Shown in pieces: positions 21,659 through 30,804 of a stretch of DNA of 64,000 bases; position 1 is the stretch's first letter, and the number at the start of each line of letters is the position of its first letter. The DNA comes from Asticcacaulis excentricus. GTDB lineage: Bacteria > Pseudomonadota > Alphaproteobacteria > Caulobacterales > Caulobacteraceae. Position numbers and translations under genes: made by a program. The notes under the pieces are model-generated. The model did not search any database and was not told where the DNA came from. It saw only the letters and a list, made by a program, of their open reading frames with translations. The stretch lies in NCBI RefSeq assembly GCF_003966695.1, contig NZ_AP018827.1:2088501-2152500 (forward strand), written 5' to 3'.

Positions 21659-23122
21659 ATGGCGGCGCAACCCCGCAAGCGCATCTTTCTACCTCTGGTT
21701 CTGGGCCTTCTGGTCCTGATCGCGCTTGCCCTGATGGCGCCGGGCGCGCAGTGGCTGGTGTGGGTGGCGGTGGGCATCCTGGCCGTCAGCCTGCTGGTCA
21801 CCTATAGCGAGTTACAACGCCACAAAAACACCGTCGTGCCCGATGTGGTGCCGGTTCCGGAGCGCGTGCGCGTGCAACCGGAAGGGCCGAGCTTTCAGGA
21901 GGTGCTGCGCGCCATTCCCGATCCGGTGATGATCGTGTCGGGCATTGAGCCCAATGACATTGCTGGCCGCTGGATCGTCTTTGCCAATACGGCGGCCGTC
22001 GAAGCCTTCGGTATCGCCAAGGAGGGTGGTCTGCTCGTCTCCTCGCTGCGTTATCCCGAAGTGCTGGAGGCCGTCGATGAGGCTCTGTTCGGCAATATCG
22101 AGCGCGACACGGTTTTTGAGACCTCCGGCGCTCAGGACAAGTTCTGGCGTGCCTGGACCTCGCCCCTGCCGGTGACCGAAGGCGGGCTGCGCCGTCTGGC
22201 CCTCCTGGTTATCCGCGACGAGACCGATATCCGCCGCATCGAGCGGATGCGCGCCGATTTCCTCGCCAATGCTTCGCACGAACTGCGCACGCCTCTGGCG
22301 TCGCTGACCGGATTTATCGAAACCCTGCGCGGTCACGCCAAGGATGATCTGAAGGCGCGGGACAAGTTCCTGAATATCATGGCGTCGCAGGCCGACCGCA
22401 TGGGGCGTCTGATACAGGACCTTCTGTCTCTTAGCCGCATCGAGATGAACGAACACGTACCGCCGTCCGGGGAAGCGGACATTTCGTTGTGCGCTCGTGA
22501 CGTGATGGATAGCCTCAGCATTCTGGCGCAGGAAAAGGGCGTCTCTCTTTCCCTCAGCGGGCCGCCACCGGGCCAGTACTTCCTGACCGCCGACCGCGAT
22601 CAGGTGTTGCAGGTCGTGCAAAACCTTTCGGATAATGCGTTGAAATACGCTCCGGCCGGTTCGACCATAGACATCGAAATTTTCAATGACTGCACCCTCG
22701 AAGAGGCCTTTGGCGCGCGTGATCCGGCGGCGGCCAAGCTGGTGCTGCTCAGACCCGATCAGCGCGGGGCCTGGTACACGGTGGTGCGCGTCACCGACCG
22801 CGGGCCGGGGATTCGTCGCGAGTTTTTGCCGCGACTGGCTGAGCGCTTCTATCGCGTTGAGGGCCAGAAGTCGGGCGACCGTCTGGGCACAGGGCTGGGT
22901 CTGGCCATCGTCAAGCACATTATCAATCGCCACCGCGGGGCCCTTGGGGTCGAATCCGTCGCCAAACCCTCGGCTCTGGCGGACAAAGACCTTCTGCCCT
23001 ATGGCGGGCTGGATGTCGCCCCGACAGGACCGGTTGAGACCTATACCAGCTTCACCGCCTGCTTCCCTCAGCCCGGTCGCTATAAGGAAAGCCCGACGGT
23101 TGGGTTTGTGAACGCGCGCTAA
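21659..23122 (+). CDS. phoR: Phosphate-regulon sensor histidine kinase
   Basis: About 487 residues. Two N-terminal membrane helices (IFLPLVLGLLVLIALALM and WLVWVAVGILAVSLLV) precede a PAS-like domain (residues 80-195). The HisKA box is FLANASHELRTPLASLTGF, and the ATPase boxes are NLSDNALKYAP, VTDRGPGI and GTGLGLAIVKHI. The DELRTP-type H box and the partners phoU and phoB identify it as PhoR. The ATG at 21659 has AGGAG 9 nt upstream; another ATG at 21593 has GGAG 7 nt upstream and would add 22 residues. It senses phosphate status through the Pst/PhoU complex and phosphorylates PhoB. Confidence 0.92.
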   Translation: MAAQPRKRIFLPLVLGLLVLIALALMAPGAQWLVWVAVGILAVSLLVTYSELQRHKNTVVPDVVPVPERVRVQPEGPSFQEVLRAIPDPVMIVSGIEPNDIAGRWIVFANTAAVEAFGIAKEGGLLVSSLRYPEVLEAVDEALFGNIERDTVFETSGAQDKFWRAWTSPLPVTEGGLRRLALLVIRDETDIRRIERMRADFLANASHELRTPLASLTGFIETLRGHAKDDLKARDKFLNIMASQADRMGRLIQDLLSLSRIEMNEHVPPSGEADISLCARDVMDSLSILAQEKGVSLSLSGPPPGQYFLTADRDQVLQVVQNLSDNALKYAPAGSTIDIEIFNDCTLEEAFGARDPAAAKLVLLRPDQRGAWYTVVRVTDRGPGIRREFLPRLAERFYRVEGQKSGDRLGTGLGLAIVKHIINRHRGALGVESVAKPSALADKDLLPYGGLDVAPTGPVETYTSFTACFPQPGRYKESPTVGFVNAR

Positions 23123-23215
23123 GCGAAAAATGACAGTTTTGCCGCTGTGGGCGGCATGGTGTAATAAGCTTGTCACAAATTCAACATATGGGCTTTCGGT
23201 AAGGAACCTTGCGTC

Positions 23216-23902
23216 ATGAACAATCACATCGTCAGAACCTACGGCGAAGAACTCGACCAGCTCAGCGCGGAAGTGATGCTGATGGGCGGGCTTGCCGAAG
23301 CGCAGGTCGCCGACGCGGTCGAAGCCGTGGCGCGCCGTGATGTGGCCTTGGCGCAAAGCGTTATTGAACGGGACCGTAAGCTCGATGAGCTGGAGCGTGA
23401 CGTCGAACGCAAGTGCATCCGTCTGATCGCCCTGCGTCAGCCGATGGCGGCAGACCTGCGCAAGACGGTGGCGGCGATGAAGATTGCCACCTCGCTGGAG
23501 CGCACGGGTGATCTGGCCAAAAACATCGCCAAGCGCTCGCTGGTGATTGCCGAGGCCGAACCGATGTCGCCGCTGACGCGCTCGATTGAACGTATGGGCA
23601 AGCTGGTGTCGTCGCGCCTGCGCGATGTGCTGGATGCCTATAAGTCCGGCAAGCTCGACATGGCCATGGCTGTGTGGTCGTCGGACACTGAGGTGGATGA
23701 GCACTATAACGCGCTGTTCCGCGAGCTTCTGACCTACATGATGGGTGATCCGCGCACCATTTCGGCCTGCACCCACATCCTGTTTATGGCCAAGAATCTG
23801 GAGCGGATCGGCGATCACGCGACCAATATGGCCGAACACATCCATTACGAAATCACGGGCGAAGACTATGTCGATGATCGCCCGAAAATGTCCACCCTAT
23901 AG
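23216..23902 (+). CDS. phoU: Phosphate signalling regulator PhoU
   Basis: 228-residue all-helical protein with the two PhoU repeats. Each has the acidic metal-binding motif: ERDRKLDELERDVERKC in the first and SDTEVDEHYNALFRELL in the second, with ATSLERTGDLAKNIAKR and ARNLERIGDHATNMAEH-type helices (here AKNLERIGDHATNMAEH). It restrains PhoR when phosphate is plentiful. It lies between phoR and phoB with no pst transporter genes, and the phoB start follows 18 bp after its stop. Confidence 0.95.
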   Translation: MNNHIVRTYGEELDQLSAEVMLMGGLAEAQVADAVEAVARRDVALAQSVIERDRKLDELERDVERKCIRLIALRQPMAADLRKTVAAMKIATSLERTGDLAKNIAKRSLVIAEAEPMSPLTRSIERMGKLVSSRLRDVLDAYKSGKLDMAMAVWSSDTEVDEHYNALFRELLTYMMGDPRTISACTHILFMAKNLERIGDHATNMAEHIHYEITGEDYVDDRPKMSTL

Positions 23903-23920
23903 GGGCCATCAGGAACTGTC

Positions 23921-24616
23921 ATGAGCGTAAAACCCTACATCATTATCGCCGAAGACGAAGACGCCCTGTCCACGCTTCTGCAATATAACCTCGAAAAAGA
24001 GGGCTATGAGGTAGGGGTTGCCATTGATGGTGACGAAGCCCTCATGATGATCAATGAGCGTCAGCCGGACCTTCTGGTCTGCGACTGGATGATGCCGAAG
24101 GTGTCGGGCATCGAAGTGACGCGCCGCCTGCGCGCCCAGACCGAGACGCGCAACCTGCCCATCGTCATGCTCACAGCGCGTTCGGAAGAAACCGACCGCA
24201 TCCGGGGCCTCGATACGGGCGCCGACGACTATGTGATCAAGCCGTTTTCGATGGTCGAACTGGTGGCACGCATCCGCGCTGTCCTGCGTCGTATCCGTCC
24301 GGGTCTGTCGGAAGACCGCGTCATCTTCGGCGAAATCGTCATCGACCGCCTGTCGCACCGCGTGCAGCGTTCGGGCCGCGACGTGCATCTGGGGCCGACG
24401 GAATATAAGCTGCTCGACTACCTGATGCAGCACCCCAAGCGCGTCTTCAGCCGTGAACAACTGCTTGATGCCGTGTGGGGCAATGACGTCTATGTCGAAG
24501 CCCGCACGGTCGATGTGCATATCGGTCGTCTGCGCAAGGCGCTCAATGCCGATACCGACTATGATCCGATCCGCACCGTGCGTTCCGCCGGTTATTCGCT
24601 GGATATGCAGGGCTGA
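23921..24616 (+). CDS. phoB: Phosphate-regulon response regulator
   Basis: 231 residues. The receiver domain (1-120) has the acidic pair EDED, the phospho-acceptor Asp in LLVCDWMMP (about residue 53), the switch Thr in MLTARSEE and the Lys in VIKPFS. The OmpR-type winged helix is at 130-228, with LGPTEYKLLDYLMQHPKRVFSREQLLDAVWG and RTVDVHIGRLRKAL. Phosphorylated PhoB binds Pho boxes such as the candidate before phoR. It closes the phoR-phoU-phoB unit; a weak AACCGC/GCGGTT stem follows the stop at 24621-24640. Confidence 0.96.
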   Translation: MSVKPYIIIAEDEDALSTLLQYNLEKEGYEVGVAIDGDEALMMINERQPDLLVCDWMMPKVSGIEVTRRLRAQTETRNLPIVMLTARSEETDRIRGLDTGADDYVIKPFSMVELVARIRAVLRRIRPGLSEDRVIFGEIVIDRLSHRVQRSGRDVHLGPTEYKLLDYLMQHPKRVFSREQLLDAVWGNDVYVEARTVDVHIGRLRKALNADTDYDPIRTVRSAGYSLDMQG

Positions 24617-24666
24617 TTAACCGCCTTTGGTCGCGGTTGCTTCACCGATCCGTGTTATGAAAAGGC

Positions 24667-25269
24667 ATGGATGCACAAAGCCTTGATGATGTGGATGAGG
24701 TGATCCGCTTCGGTGGACCCATGCCGGTCTTTATCCGCTGGATACTGACAGGCGTTGGCCTGTTTGCCTGTGTGATGGTGGTGCTTGAGCTGGGGCGGGG
24801 TCTTTGGCCTCTGTCGGTGCTCAGTCTGTTCTTCGGTTTCATTATAGCTGGTGGTCTTTCGGTCGGGCTGGCCTTTGTGGTGTTTGGCGCCCTGTCTCCG
24901 GATGAACTATGGGAGATCCGTCCGGGGTGTTTCACCCTGACCGTGACGCGCGGGCGGCACCGCTTGCAGCGGCACTTTACCCCCGATGACTTTGAGGACC
25001 TGACGGTGGTGCGTGACGACAGCGGGGATGGTCCCGATACCTGGCATCTGCTGGCGCGTGTACGACTCGACAGCCCGAACCTGATCCTGCCTCAGCAGGA
25101 GCCTGTCTTTGCCGGGTTACGCTGGCTTGAGCTTTTTTCGGCACCCCTGAAAGGGCCGCACGCCCGGCCTGTCTTTCACGACCGCCTGCGCTCTCCTGCT
25201 CTGACCACAGAGGCCGCGGCGCAGAAGGCGCTGGCGTGCTTCCTGAGTGAATCAAAACGATTGCAGTAG
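24667..25269 (+). CDS. Predicted membrane protein of unknown function
   Basis: 200 residues, not recognised. Two membrane helices lie near residues 20-42 (PVFIRWILTGVGLFACVMVV) and 50-76 (LSVLSLFFGFIIAGGLSVGLAFVVF). A soluble tail of about 120 residues follows, with PDDFEDLTVVRD and a C-terminal helix. It lies 50 bp after phoB but shows no link to phosphate control. It is conserved in codon use with its neighbours, so it is native. Confidence 0.6.
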   Translation: MDAQSLDDVDEVIRFGGPMPVFIRWILTGVGLFACVMVVLELGRGLWPLSVLSLFFGFIIAGGLSVGLAFVVFGALSPDELWEIRPGCFTLTVTRGRHRLQRHFTPDDFEDLTVVRDDSGDGPDTWHLLARVRLDSPNLILPQQEPVFAGLRWLELFSAPLKGPHARPVFHDRLRSPALTTEAAAQKALACFLSESKRLQ

Positions 25270-25322
25270 CGCGATCGCTATGACTGCCGGTATGGTGTGT
25301 GAAACGCACATCTGAGGGCCGT

Positions 25323-26972
25323 ATGGATACGCCGCAAACCTTTACGCCGGCCGAGCGCCGGGTCACGGTCATCGCGCTGATGATCGTCTTTCTGCTGTCG
25401 GCGCTGGATCAGACCATCGTCTCCACGGCCATGCCGCGCATTGTGGCGCATCTGTCCGGGCTTGATCTCTACGCCTGGGTGACGACGGCCTATCTTCTGG
25501 CCTCGACCGTCATGGTGCCAATCTATGGCAAGCTGTCGGACATCTACGGTCGCAAACCGATCCTGGTCATCGGCGTCGTGATCTTCATTGTCGGCTCAGG
25601 CCTGTGCGGTATGGCCGGAGAATTTGGCGACCTGCCCGTACTGGGCGGCGGCATGGTGCAACTGATCGTGTTTCGGGCCATTCAGGGGCTGGGGGGTGCC
25701 GCGCTGATGACCTCGGCCTTTGCGGTGATCGCTGACCTCTACCCGCCGCGTGAACGCGCCAAGCTGGGCGGGTTGTTCGGCGCGACCTTCGGTATCGCCA
25801 GCGTGGTAGGCCCGCTGATCGGGGGATTCTTTACCGATATGGGCACGGTCCACCTGTTCGGCCTGCCCATAGCGGGCTGGCGCTGGGTCTTCTATATCAA
25901 CCTGCCGCTGGCCGGGTTGGCCCTGTTCATGATTCTGGTCAAGACGCCCAAGTTGCTGCATCGCACGGGGGGCAAGATCGACTTTGCCGGTGCCATTCTG
26001 TTGCTGGCGACCTTCCTGCCCTTCCTGTTGGGCCTAAGTCTGGGCGGTACAGACGGCTGGACCTCGCCGCTGGTGCTGGGCCTGTTTATCGGTGCGGCCA
26101 TTGCCCTGATCGCCTTTCTGGCCGTTGAGGCCAGGGTTGAAAACCCGATCCTGTCCCTGTCCTTGTTCCGTAACCGCACCTTCGCCAGCGCCAATCTGGC
26201 TTCGGTTCTGATCTTCATGGCCTTTATGGGTCTGGTTTCCTTCCTGCCGCTGCTGATGCAACTGGCGCTGGGGCTGTCGGCCACGACTTCGGGACTGGCG
26301 CTTATGCCGCTGACCGTAGGCCTGATTGCCTCGGCCACCCTGTCCGGTCTTCTGGTGCACCGGTTCGGCAAGTACCGTCTGATCATGCTGGGTGGGGCGG
26401 CCCTGACGGCCCTTGGGGCCCTGTGCCTGGCGACGCTTCCCAACACCGCCGGGGTGTGGGACGTGGTGTGGCGTGTCGCCCTGATCGGGATTGGTCTGGG
26501 GCCGGCGCAAAGCCTGTTCAATCTGGCGGTTCAGAACGCCGTCGAACAGCGCGAGCTGGGTGTAGCGACCAGCGCCGGTCAGTTCTTTCGTCAGATCGGC
26601 TCGACCATTGGGGTGGCGGTCTTCGGTGCGGTCCTGACGCACAATCTGATGGTCATGGCCCCTAAGGCCAGCGCGGCGCATGAGCAGGTCCTGTCGCTGG
26701 CCGAACTTGAACGCATGGCGCTGGCCAGTCAGACAGAAACGTCTGTTCAAGGGGCGGGCGCACGGGCACCGCTGGATCCGGTGGTGCGTGATACGATCTC
26801 GGATGCCATCAAAGGCGTGATGTTTGCAGGGTTTCTGGTGTCGATTCTGGGGCTTTTGGCCACCGCCCTGATCCCCGAACTGCCGCTCAAATCCTTCCGT
26901 GACCCGGAGCCTTTGGGGGAAGCCCCCGGTGAGCCACCCAGAGACGCTTCAAGAGAACCGTCACCGGAATAA
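25323..26972 (+). CDS. MFS drug efflux transporter, DHA2 (EmrB/QacA) type
   Basis: About 549 residues with 14 predicted membrane helices. MFS motif A appears as [12 protein letters not shown] after helix 2. Motif C ([10 protein letters not shown]) marks an antiporter, and the N-terminal [19 protein letters not shown] is the DHA2 opening signature. The ATG at 25323 has GAGG 5 nt upstream; the GTG at 25299 does not. It probably exports toxic organic compounds with proton exchange in the inner membrane. No membrane-fusion partner (EmrA) is beside it, so it may act alone. Substrate unknown. Confidence 0.88.
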   Translation: MDTPQTFTPAERRVTVIALMIVFLLSALDQTIVSTAMPRIVAHLSGLDLYAWVTTAYLLASTVMVPIYGKLSDIYGRKPILVIGVVIFIVGSGLCGMAGEFGDLPVLGGGMVQLIVFRAIQGLGGAALMTSAFAVIADLYPPRERAKLGGLFGATFGIASVVGPLIGGFFTDMGTVHLFGLPIAGWRWVFYINLPLAGLALFMILVKTPKLLHRTGGKIDFAGAILLLATFLPFLLGLSLGGTDGWTSPLVLGLFIGAAIALIAFLAVEARVENPILSLSLFRNRTFASANLASVLIFMAFMGLVSFLPLLMQLALGLSATTSGLALMPLTVGLIASATLSGLLVHRFGKYRLIMLGGAALTALGALCLATLPNTAGVWDVVWRVALIGIGLGPAQSLFNLAVQNAVEQRELGVATSAGQFFRQIGSTIGVAVFGAVLTHNLMVMAPKASAAHEQVLSLAELERMALASQTETSVQGAGARAPLDPVVRDTISDAIKGVMFAGFLVSILGLLATALIPELPLKSFRDPEPLGEAPGEPPRDASREPSPE

Positions 26973-27054
26973 TTCGGGTGCGATGCCTTGCGCCGATTGC
27001 CTTCGCTTCCCATCCTGAGTAGGAAGACGATACAGAAAAAAGGTTGAGCAGATC

Positions 27055-27930
27055 ATGGCCTTAAGCCCCCACATTATCGATGGTTCCGACGCCACCTTTG
27101 TGACCGAGGTGCTCGAAGCCTCGCAGACCGTGCCGGTCATCGTCGATTTCTGGGCGACATGGTGCGGGCCGTGCCGGCAACTGGGCCCGGCACTGGAAAA
27201 GGTCGTCACTGAGGCCAATGGCAAGGTGAAGCTGGTCAAGATCGACGTGGACAAGAACCCGGTCATTGCCGGTCAGTTGCGCGTGCAGTCCATTCCCACC
27301 GTCTATGCCTTTGTGGGCGGGCGACCCGTTGATGGCTTTATGGGCGCCAAACCGGAATCGGAGCTGAAGGCCTTCATCGAAAAGTTGGGCGTCGGTGGTG
27401 ACGATGGTGCGCCGTCGATCGACGACGCGCTGGCGCTGGCGGCGCAATCGCTGGAGCAGGGGGATCTGGGCGGCGCGATGGAGGCCTATTCCTTCGTACT
27501 GGATCAGGACCCGCAAAACCTGAAAGCCATCGCCGGTGTGGCGAAGATGTACATGAAGGTCGGACAACCGGAACAGGCTAGGGCTGTGCTCGATCAGGCC
27601 CCGGCGGATGCCAAGGATGCCGATATTCAGGGGCTGCGGGCCGCGCTCGAACTGGCGGACGGTGCGCCAACGGAACTGGAGGGGCTGCGCGCGCGTCTGG
27701 CCGCCGACCCCGCCGATCACGCGGCGCGCTACGATCTGGCGCGCGGTCTGGCGGGGCAGGGCGAACTGCCTGCGGCAATTGATGAACTTCTGGCCATCAT
27801 CAAGGCCGAACCCGACTGGGAAAACCAGAAGGCGCGCGAGTACCTGTTCAAGATTTTCGCGGCTGCGGGGCAGATGTCTGACATCACCAAGGCCGGGCGT
27901 CGCAAACTGTCGTCGCTGCTGTTCAGCTAG
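27055..27930 (+). CDS. cnoX: Thioredoxin-TPR co-chaperone, CnoX/YbbN type
   Basis: 291 residues. A thioredoxin domain (1-110) contains the redox motif WCGPC (Cys37, Cys40) and the cis-proline loop SIPTVYAF. Helical TPR-like repeats follow (residues 120-290). This architecture is YbbN/CnoX, which protects proteins from oxidative aggregation and hands them to GroEL or DnaK. The intact CxxC means it can also act as an oxidoreductase, unlike E. coli CnoX, which lacks the pair. A strong terminator follows. Confidence 0.88.
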   Translation: MALSPHIIDGSDATFVTEVLEASQTVPVIVDFWATWCGPCRQLGPALEKVVTEANGKVKLVKIDVDKNPVIAGQLRVQSIPTVYAFVGGRPVDGFMGAKPESELKAFIEKLGVGGDDGAPSIDDALALAAQSLEQGDLGGAMEAYSFVLDQDPQNLKAIAGVAKMYMKVGQPEQARAVLDQAPADAKDADIQGLRAALELADGAPTELEGLRARLAADPADHAARYDLARGLAGQGELPAAIDELLAIIKAEPDWENQKAREYLFKIFAAAGQMSDITKAGRRKLSSLLFS

Positions 27931-27977
27931 AACCATTCGTCAGCTCAGTTGAGCTGGCGAATGGCTCTAAGTTTTTG
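27929..27977 (+). terminator. Terminator after cnoX
   Basis: The arms 27929-27946 and 27951-27968 pair over about 18 bp with two mismatches around a short loop and are followed by GTTTTTGTTT. The hairpin starts inside the cnoX stop codon. Confidence 0.8.
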
Positions 27978-27983
27978 TTTGAT

Positions 27984-28028
27984 CGCGCAATTTTTCCGAA
28001 AAGTGGTGCCCACTTTATCGGATTGCGC
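27984..28028. repeat. REP-like imperfect palindrome before the ycaR homologue
   Basis: GCGCAAT at 27984-27990 and ATTGCGC at 28022-28028 are outer arms. Inner matched pieces (CCG, AAGTG/CACTT, CGG) make a 45-bp hairpin. The form GCGCAATTTTTCCG...CGGATTGCGC resembles short intergenic palindromes scattered in many alphaproteobacterial genomes. It is not a second terminator because no T run follows. Confidence 0.45.
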
Positions 28029-28044
28029 TCTAGAAGGGAAGCGC

Positions 28045-28281
28045 ATGTCTGAGATCGAAATCGAAACCCCGACCAGCGACTCGCCTGTGCCCGATACATC
28101 CGAAATCGACCCGCGTCTGCTCGAAGCGCTGGTCTGTCCGGTCACGCGCCGTCCGCTGACCTACGACAAGGCCGCGCAGGAACTGCTGTCGCCAACCGCC
28201 GGTCTGGCTTTCCCGATCCGTTCCGGCGTGCCGATTATGCTGGTCGATCAGGCACGGCGTTTCGAGCCCCAAAAGGCTTAA
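28045..28281 (+). CDS. Trm112/YcaR family small protein
   Basis: 78 residues. The pattern [17 protein letters not shown], then [28 protein letters not shown], is the YcaR/UPF0434 (Trm112-like) signature. Only one cysteine of the possible zinc set remains. Trm112-like proteins usually act as small partners of methyltransferases, but the bacterial members have no fixed role. The ATG follows AAGGGAAG. The 30-residue N-terminal tail is acidic and variable. Confidence 0.8.
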   Translation: MSEIEIETPTSDSPVPDTSEIDPRLLEALVCPVTRRPLTYDKAAQELLSPTAGLAFPIRSGVPIMLVDQARRFEPQKA

Positions 28282-28417
28282 GTTTCTGTTTTTTGACATG
28301 AAGGCCTTGTGAGGCAGACGTGTCTGTCTCTGTCAACGGGCGCGCCAGACGCGGTTCCGTAGGCGGTTCGGCATAGTCCAGCAGGGACTGCGATTGCTCC
28401 TCGAAGCGGTCTGACAT
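28235..28417 (-). CDS. Possible small protein with a strong ribosome-binding site
   Basis: 60 codons beginning [20 protein letters not shown] near-perfect Shine-Dalgarno sequence, AAGGAGG, lies 5 nt before the ATG. The hydrophilic product has no recognised domain. The last 47 bp overlap the 3' end of the ycaR homologue on the other strand. The ribosome site is the main support; without homologues it could be chance. Confidence 0.45.
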   Translation of the reverse strand: MSDRFEEQSQSLLDYAEPPTEPRLARPLTETDTSASQGLHVKKQKLKPFGARNAVPDRPA

Positions 28418-28538
28418 CGACGCCTCCTTTCAATCTCAGACCGACCCTGACAGCGGTGAGCTAAGTTTTCACTATGCCATCAGGTTTATTGCATAAAGCC
28501 GATGTCGGAAATTTGCGATTTAAATAAAAATTGCTTAT

Positions 28539-29456
28539 ATGGCCGTCATGTTACCGACCCTGCGCCAGCTCCAGTACCTCAGGCTGCTCAATGAGCACAA
28601 AAGTTTCGTCGCCGCCGCCGAAGCCGCCTTTGTGTCGCAACCGGCCCTGTCTTCCGGCATTGCCGAGCTTGAAAAAGCGCTGGGGGTGCGCCTGATCGAC
28701 CGCTCGCGCGGACAGGTCATTATGACCGCCATCGGTGAGGACGTCCTGCGCCGCGCCGAGGACATACTGGCGCGCACCGAAGATCTGGTCGAGGCCGCCA
28801 AGGGGGCCAATCGGCCGCTGGCCGGGCGGTTCCGTCTGGGCGTCATTCCGACCATCGCGCCGTTTCTGTTGCCGCAGGCCCTTTTGAAGCTGCGTCAGGA
28901 GTTTCCGCAGTTGCGGCTGTTCCTGCGCGAAGATCAGACCTCTCGTCTGATCGCCTCGCTGAAAAGCGGCAGTCTCGATGCGGCGGTCATCGCCCTGCCG
29001 TATGATTTGAGCGGGCTCGACCACGCCTTTATCTGCAAAGATGAGATACTGGCGGTCATGCCGAAGGACCATCCCCTGTCGCAGCAAACCGAGGTCGAGC
29101 CCGAGGCATTGAAATCGGCCGAGCTGATCCTGCTCGAAGACGGGCACTGTCTGCGCGATCATGCGCTTGCGGCCTGCCAATGGAATGCGCCGGGCGCGAG
29201 TGATGTCAATCAGGCGCTCAATGGCGGTTTTGCGGCCACCTCGCTCAATACGCTGGTGCAGATGGTCGATGCGGGGCTCGGCGTCTCGCTCCTGCCCGAA
29301 ATGGCGGTGGAGTCCGGCCTGGTCGAACGCTCGTCTGTGGCCATCCGCCACCTGCGTTCGGATCACGCCTATCGCGATATTGTGGTGATCTGGCGCGCCG
29401 GGTCCTCGCGTTCAGCCGAGGCACGTCTTCTGGCTGGTGTAATCGGTAAAACCTAA
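28539..29456 (+). CDS. oxyR: Hydrogen-peroxide-sensing regulator OxyR
   Basis: 305-residue LysR-family protein. The helix-turn-helix is at residues 8-40 (LRQLQYLRLLNEHKSFVAAAEAAFVSQPALS). In the effector domain LLEDGHCLRDHALAAC gives Cys204 and Cys213 with exactly nine positions between them, as in the E. coli OxyR redox pair (Cys199/Cys208). LPEMAVESG follows. It should form a disulfide with peroxide and activate antioxidant genes. It is convergent with the ubiH-type gene and the two stop codons overlap by 4 bp. No catalase gene is adjacent. Confidence 0.88.
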   Translation: MAVMLPTLRQLQYLRLLNEHKSFVAAAEAAFVSQPALSSGIAELEKALGVRLIDRSRGQVIMTAIGEDVLRRAEDILARTEDLVEAAKGANRPLAGRFRLGVIPTIAPFLLPQALLKLRQEFPQLRLFLREDQTSRLIASLKSGSLDAAVIALPYDLSGLDHAFICKDEILAVMPKDHPLSQQTEVEPEALKSAELILLEDGHCLRDHALAACQWNAPGASDVNQALNGGFAATSLNTLVQMVDAGLGVSLLPEMAVESGLVERSSVAIRHLRSDHAYRDIVVIWRAGSSRSAEARLLAGVIGKT

Positions 29457-30700
29457 ACCGGTTCGCCGCGCAACAGCTTCGGCAGGTCGCCGGTCGCGCC
29501 GCCGGCATCTTCCATGAAGAAGCGTCGCGCCGGGGCGATATTGTTGACAATGCCCATGCCCAGATCGCGCAGCGTCCGCACCAGCGGATTGTTGTTCGAG
29601 AACAGGTGCACGAAGGCGTCCATGATCATCGAGGTCGAGACGTTTTCAAAGCGCCGCCATTGGGCGTAGCGTTCCAGCACCAACTCCGAACCGAGGTCTT
29701 CGCCCAGCCGTGCGGCTTCGATGACCACCTCGGCAAAGGCCGCGGCGTCCTTCAGGCCCAGATTGAGCCCCTGACCGGCAATGGGGTGGATGCCATGCGC
29801 CGCGTCCCCCAGAAGGGCGATACGCCCGCGATACATGTGCTCAGCCAGCGCCATCGACAGCGGATAGATGAATTTCGGCCCGTTCAGTTCGACCTCACCC
29901 AGAAAATCACCGAAGCGCTGCATCAGGTGGGCGTGGAACAGCTCGGGGCGTACCTCCAATAGCGCCTTGGCCTTGGCATGGCTTTCCGACCAGACGAGGC
30001 AGGCGCGATTATCGGTCAGCGGCAGTATGGCGAAGGGGCCTGACGACAGGAAATACTCATACGCCACGTGGTTATGCGGGTATTGCATCTTCACCGTCGC
30101 CACAACGGCGCTTTGGCCATAGTCGCGGCGGATGGTGCGGATGCCCGCATGTTCGCGCAGGCCTGATTTACGCCCTTCGGCCGCCACCGCGACGGGGGCG
30201 GACAGGGTCTCACCCGTGCTGAGGGTCAGGTGGATGCGGGTGGCGGTTTCCTCGATCCCCGTGACACTGGCCGGGCAGATGACGCGGATACCGGCCTTTT
30301 GCACGGCTTCATACAAGACCGCGCGGATATGGCGGTTTTCCAGCATATAGCCCAGAGGTTCGTTGCCCGAACGGTCGGAGATTTCGCCTGCGTTGAAATG
30401 CAGGAAGAAGGGAGACGGTCGCTGCGTCGAAGCCCCCGGCAGGTGGGCGTCGGTGACCATGATCTCATCCATGCGACAGGCGAGGGGCTCCAGCGATGCA
30501 CCCACACCCAGGGCCTGCCATTGGCGGAAGCAGGAATAGGCGATGGCCGAGGCCCTACCGTCAAAGCTCGGTTCTACCTGCTCAGACAGGGGTTGCCGCT
30601 CGACCAGTACCGGTTTCAGCCCGCCCTTGGCCAGAGCCAGAGCCGCGGTCATACCAGCCATACCGGCCCCAACGATGATAAGATCAGCCTGCGTGTTCAT
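29453..30700 (-). CDS. UbiH/UbiF/COQ6 family FAD monooxygenase
   Basis: 415 residues. The FAD GxGxxG loop is at the N-terminus (DLIIVGAGMAGMTAALALA, residues 6-24). The family's second motif near residue 285 reads IALLGDAAHGIHPIAGQGLNLGLKDA, and the middle DG-type motif is present in VAVAAEGRKSGLRE, with Asp replaced by Glu. These enzymes hydroxylate the ubiquinone ring precursor, and several paralogues share the job, so the exact position hydroxylated cannot be told. It is convergent with oxyR. Confidence 0.87.
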   Translation of the reverse strand: MNTQADLIIVGAGMAGMTAALALAKGGLKPVLVERQPLSEQVEPSFDGRASAIAYSCFRQWQALGVGASLEPLACRMDEIMVTDAHLPGASTQRPSPFFLHFNAGEISDRSGNEPLGYMLENRHIRAVLYEAVQKAGIRVICPASVTGIEETATRIHLTLSTGETLSAPVAVAAEGRKSGLREHAGIRTIRRDYGQSAVVATVKMQYPHNHVAYEYFLSSGPFAILPLTDNRACLVWSESHAKAKALLEVRPELFHAHLMQRFGDFLGEVELNGPKFIYPLSMALAEHMYRGRIALLGDAAHGIHPIAGQGLNLGLKDAAAFAEVVIEAARLGEDLGSELVLERYAQWRRFENVSTSMIMDAFVHLFSNNNPLVRTLRDLGMGIVNNIAPARRFFMEDAGGATGDLPKLLRGEPV

Positions 30701-30804
30701 GGTCTCAGTCTAGCCTTTGTCAAAGAGGGCTGCATTACAATTATTTCAGTAGCGACCCCATGCCGCAATTCTTTATGGTTGATACGCACAGGGGAGAATT
30801 TCCG

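Noticed and set aside
23123-23215. A second Pho box between phoR and phoU.
   Set aside because: Only TTGTCAC fits; the second half (TCAACAT) does not match the heptamer.
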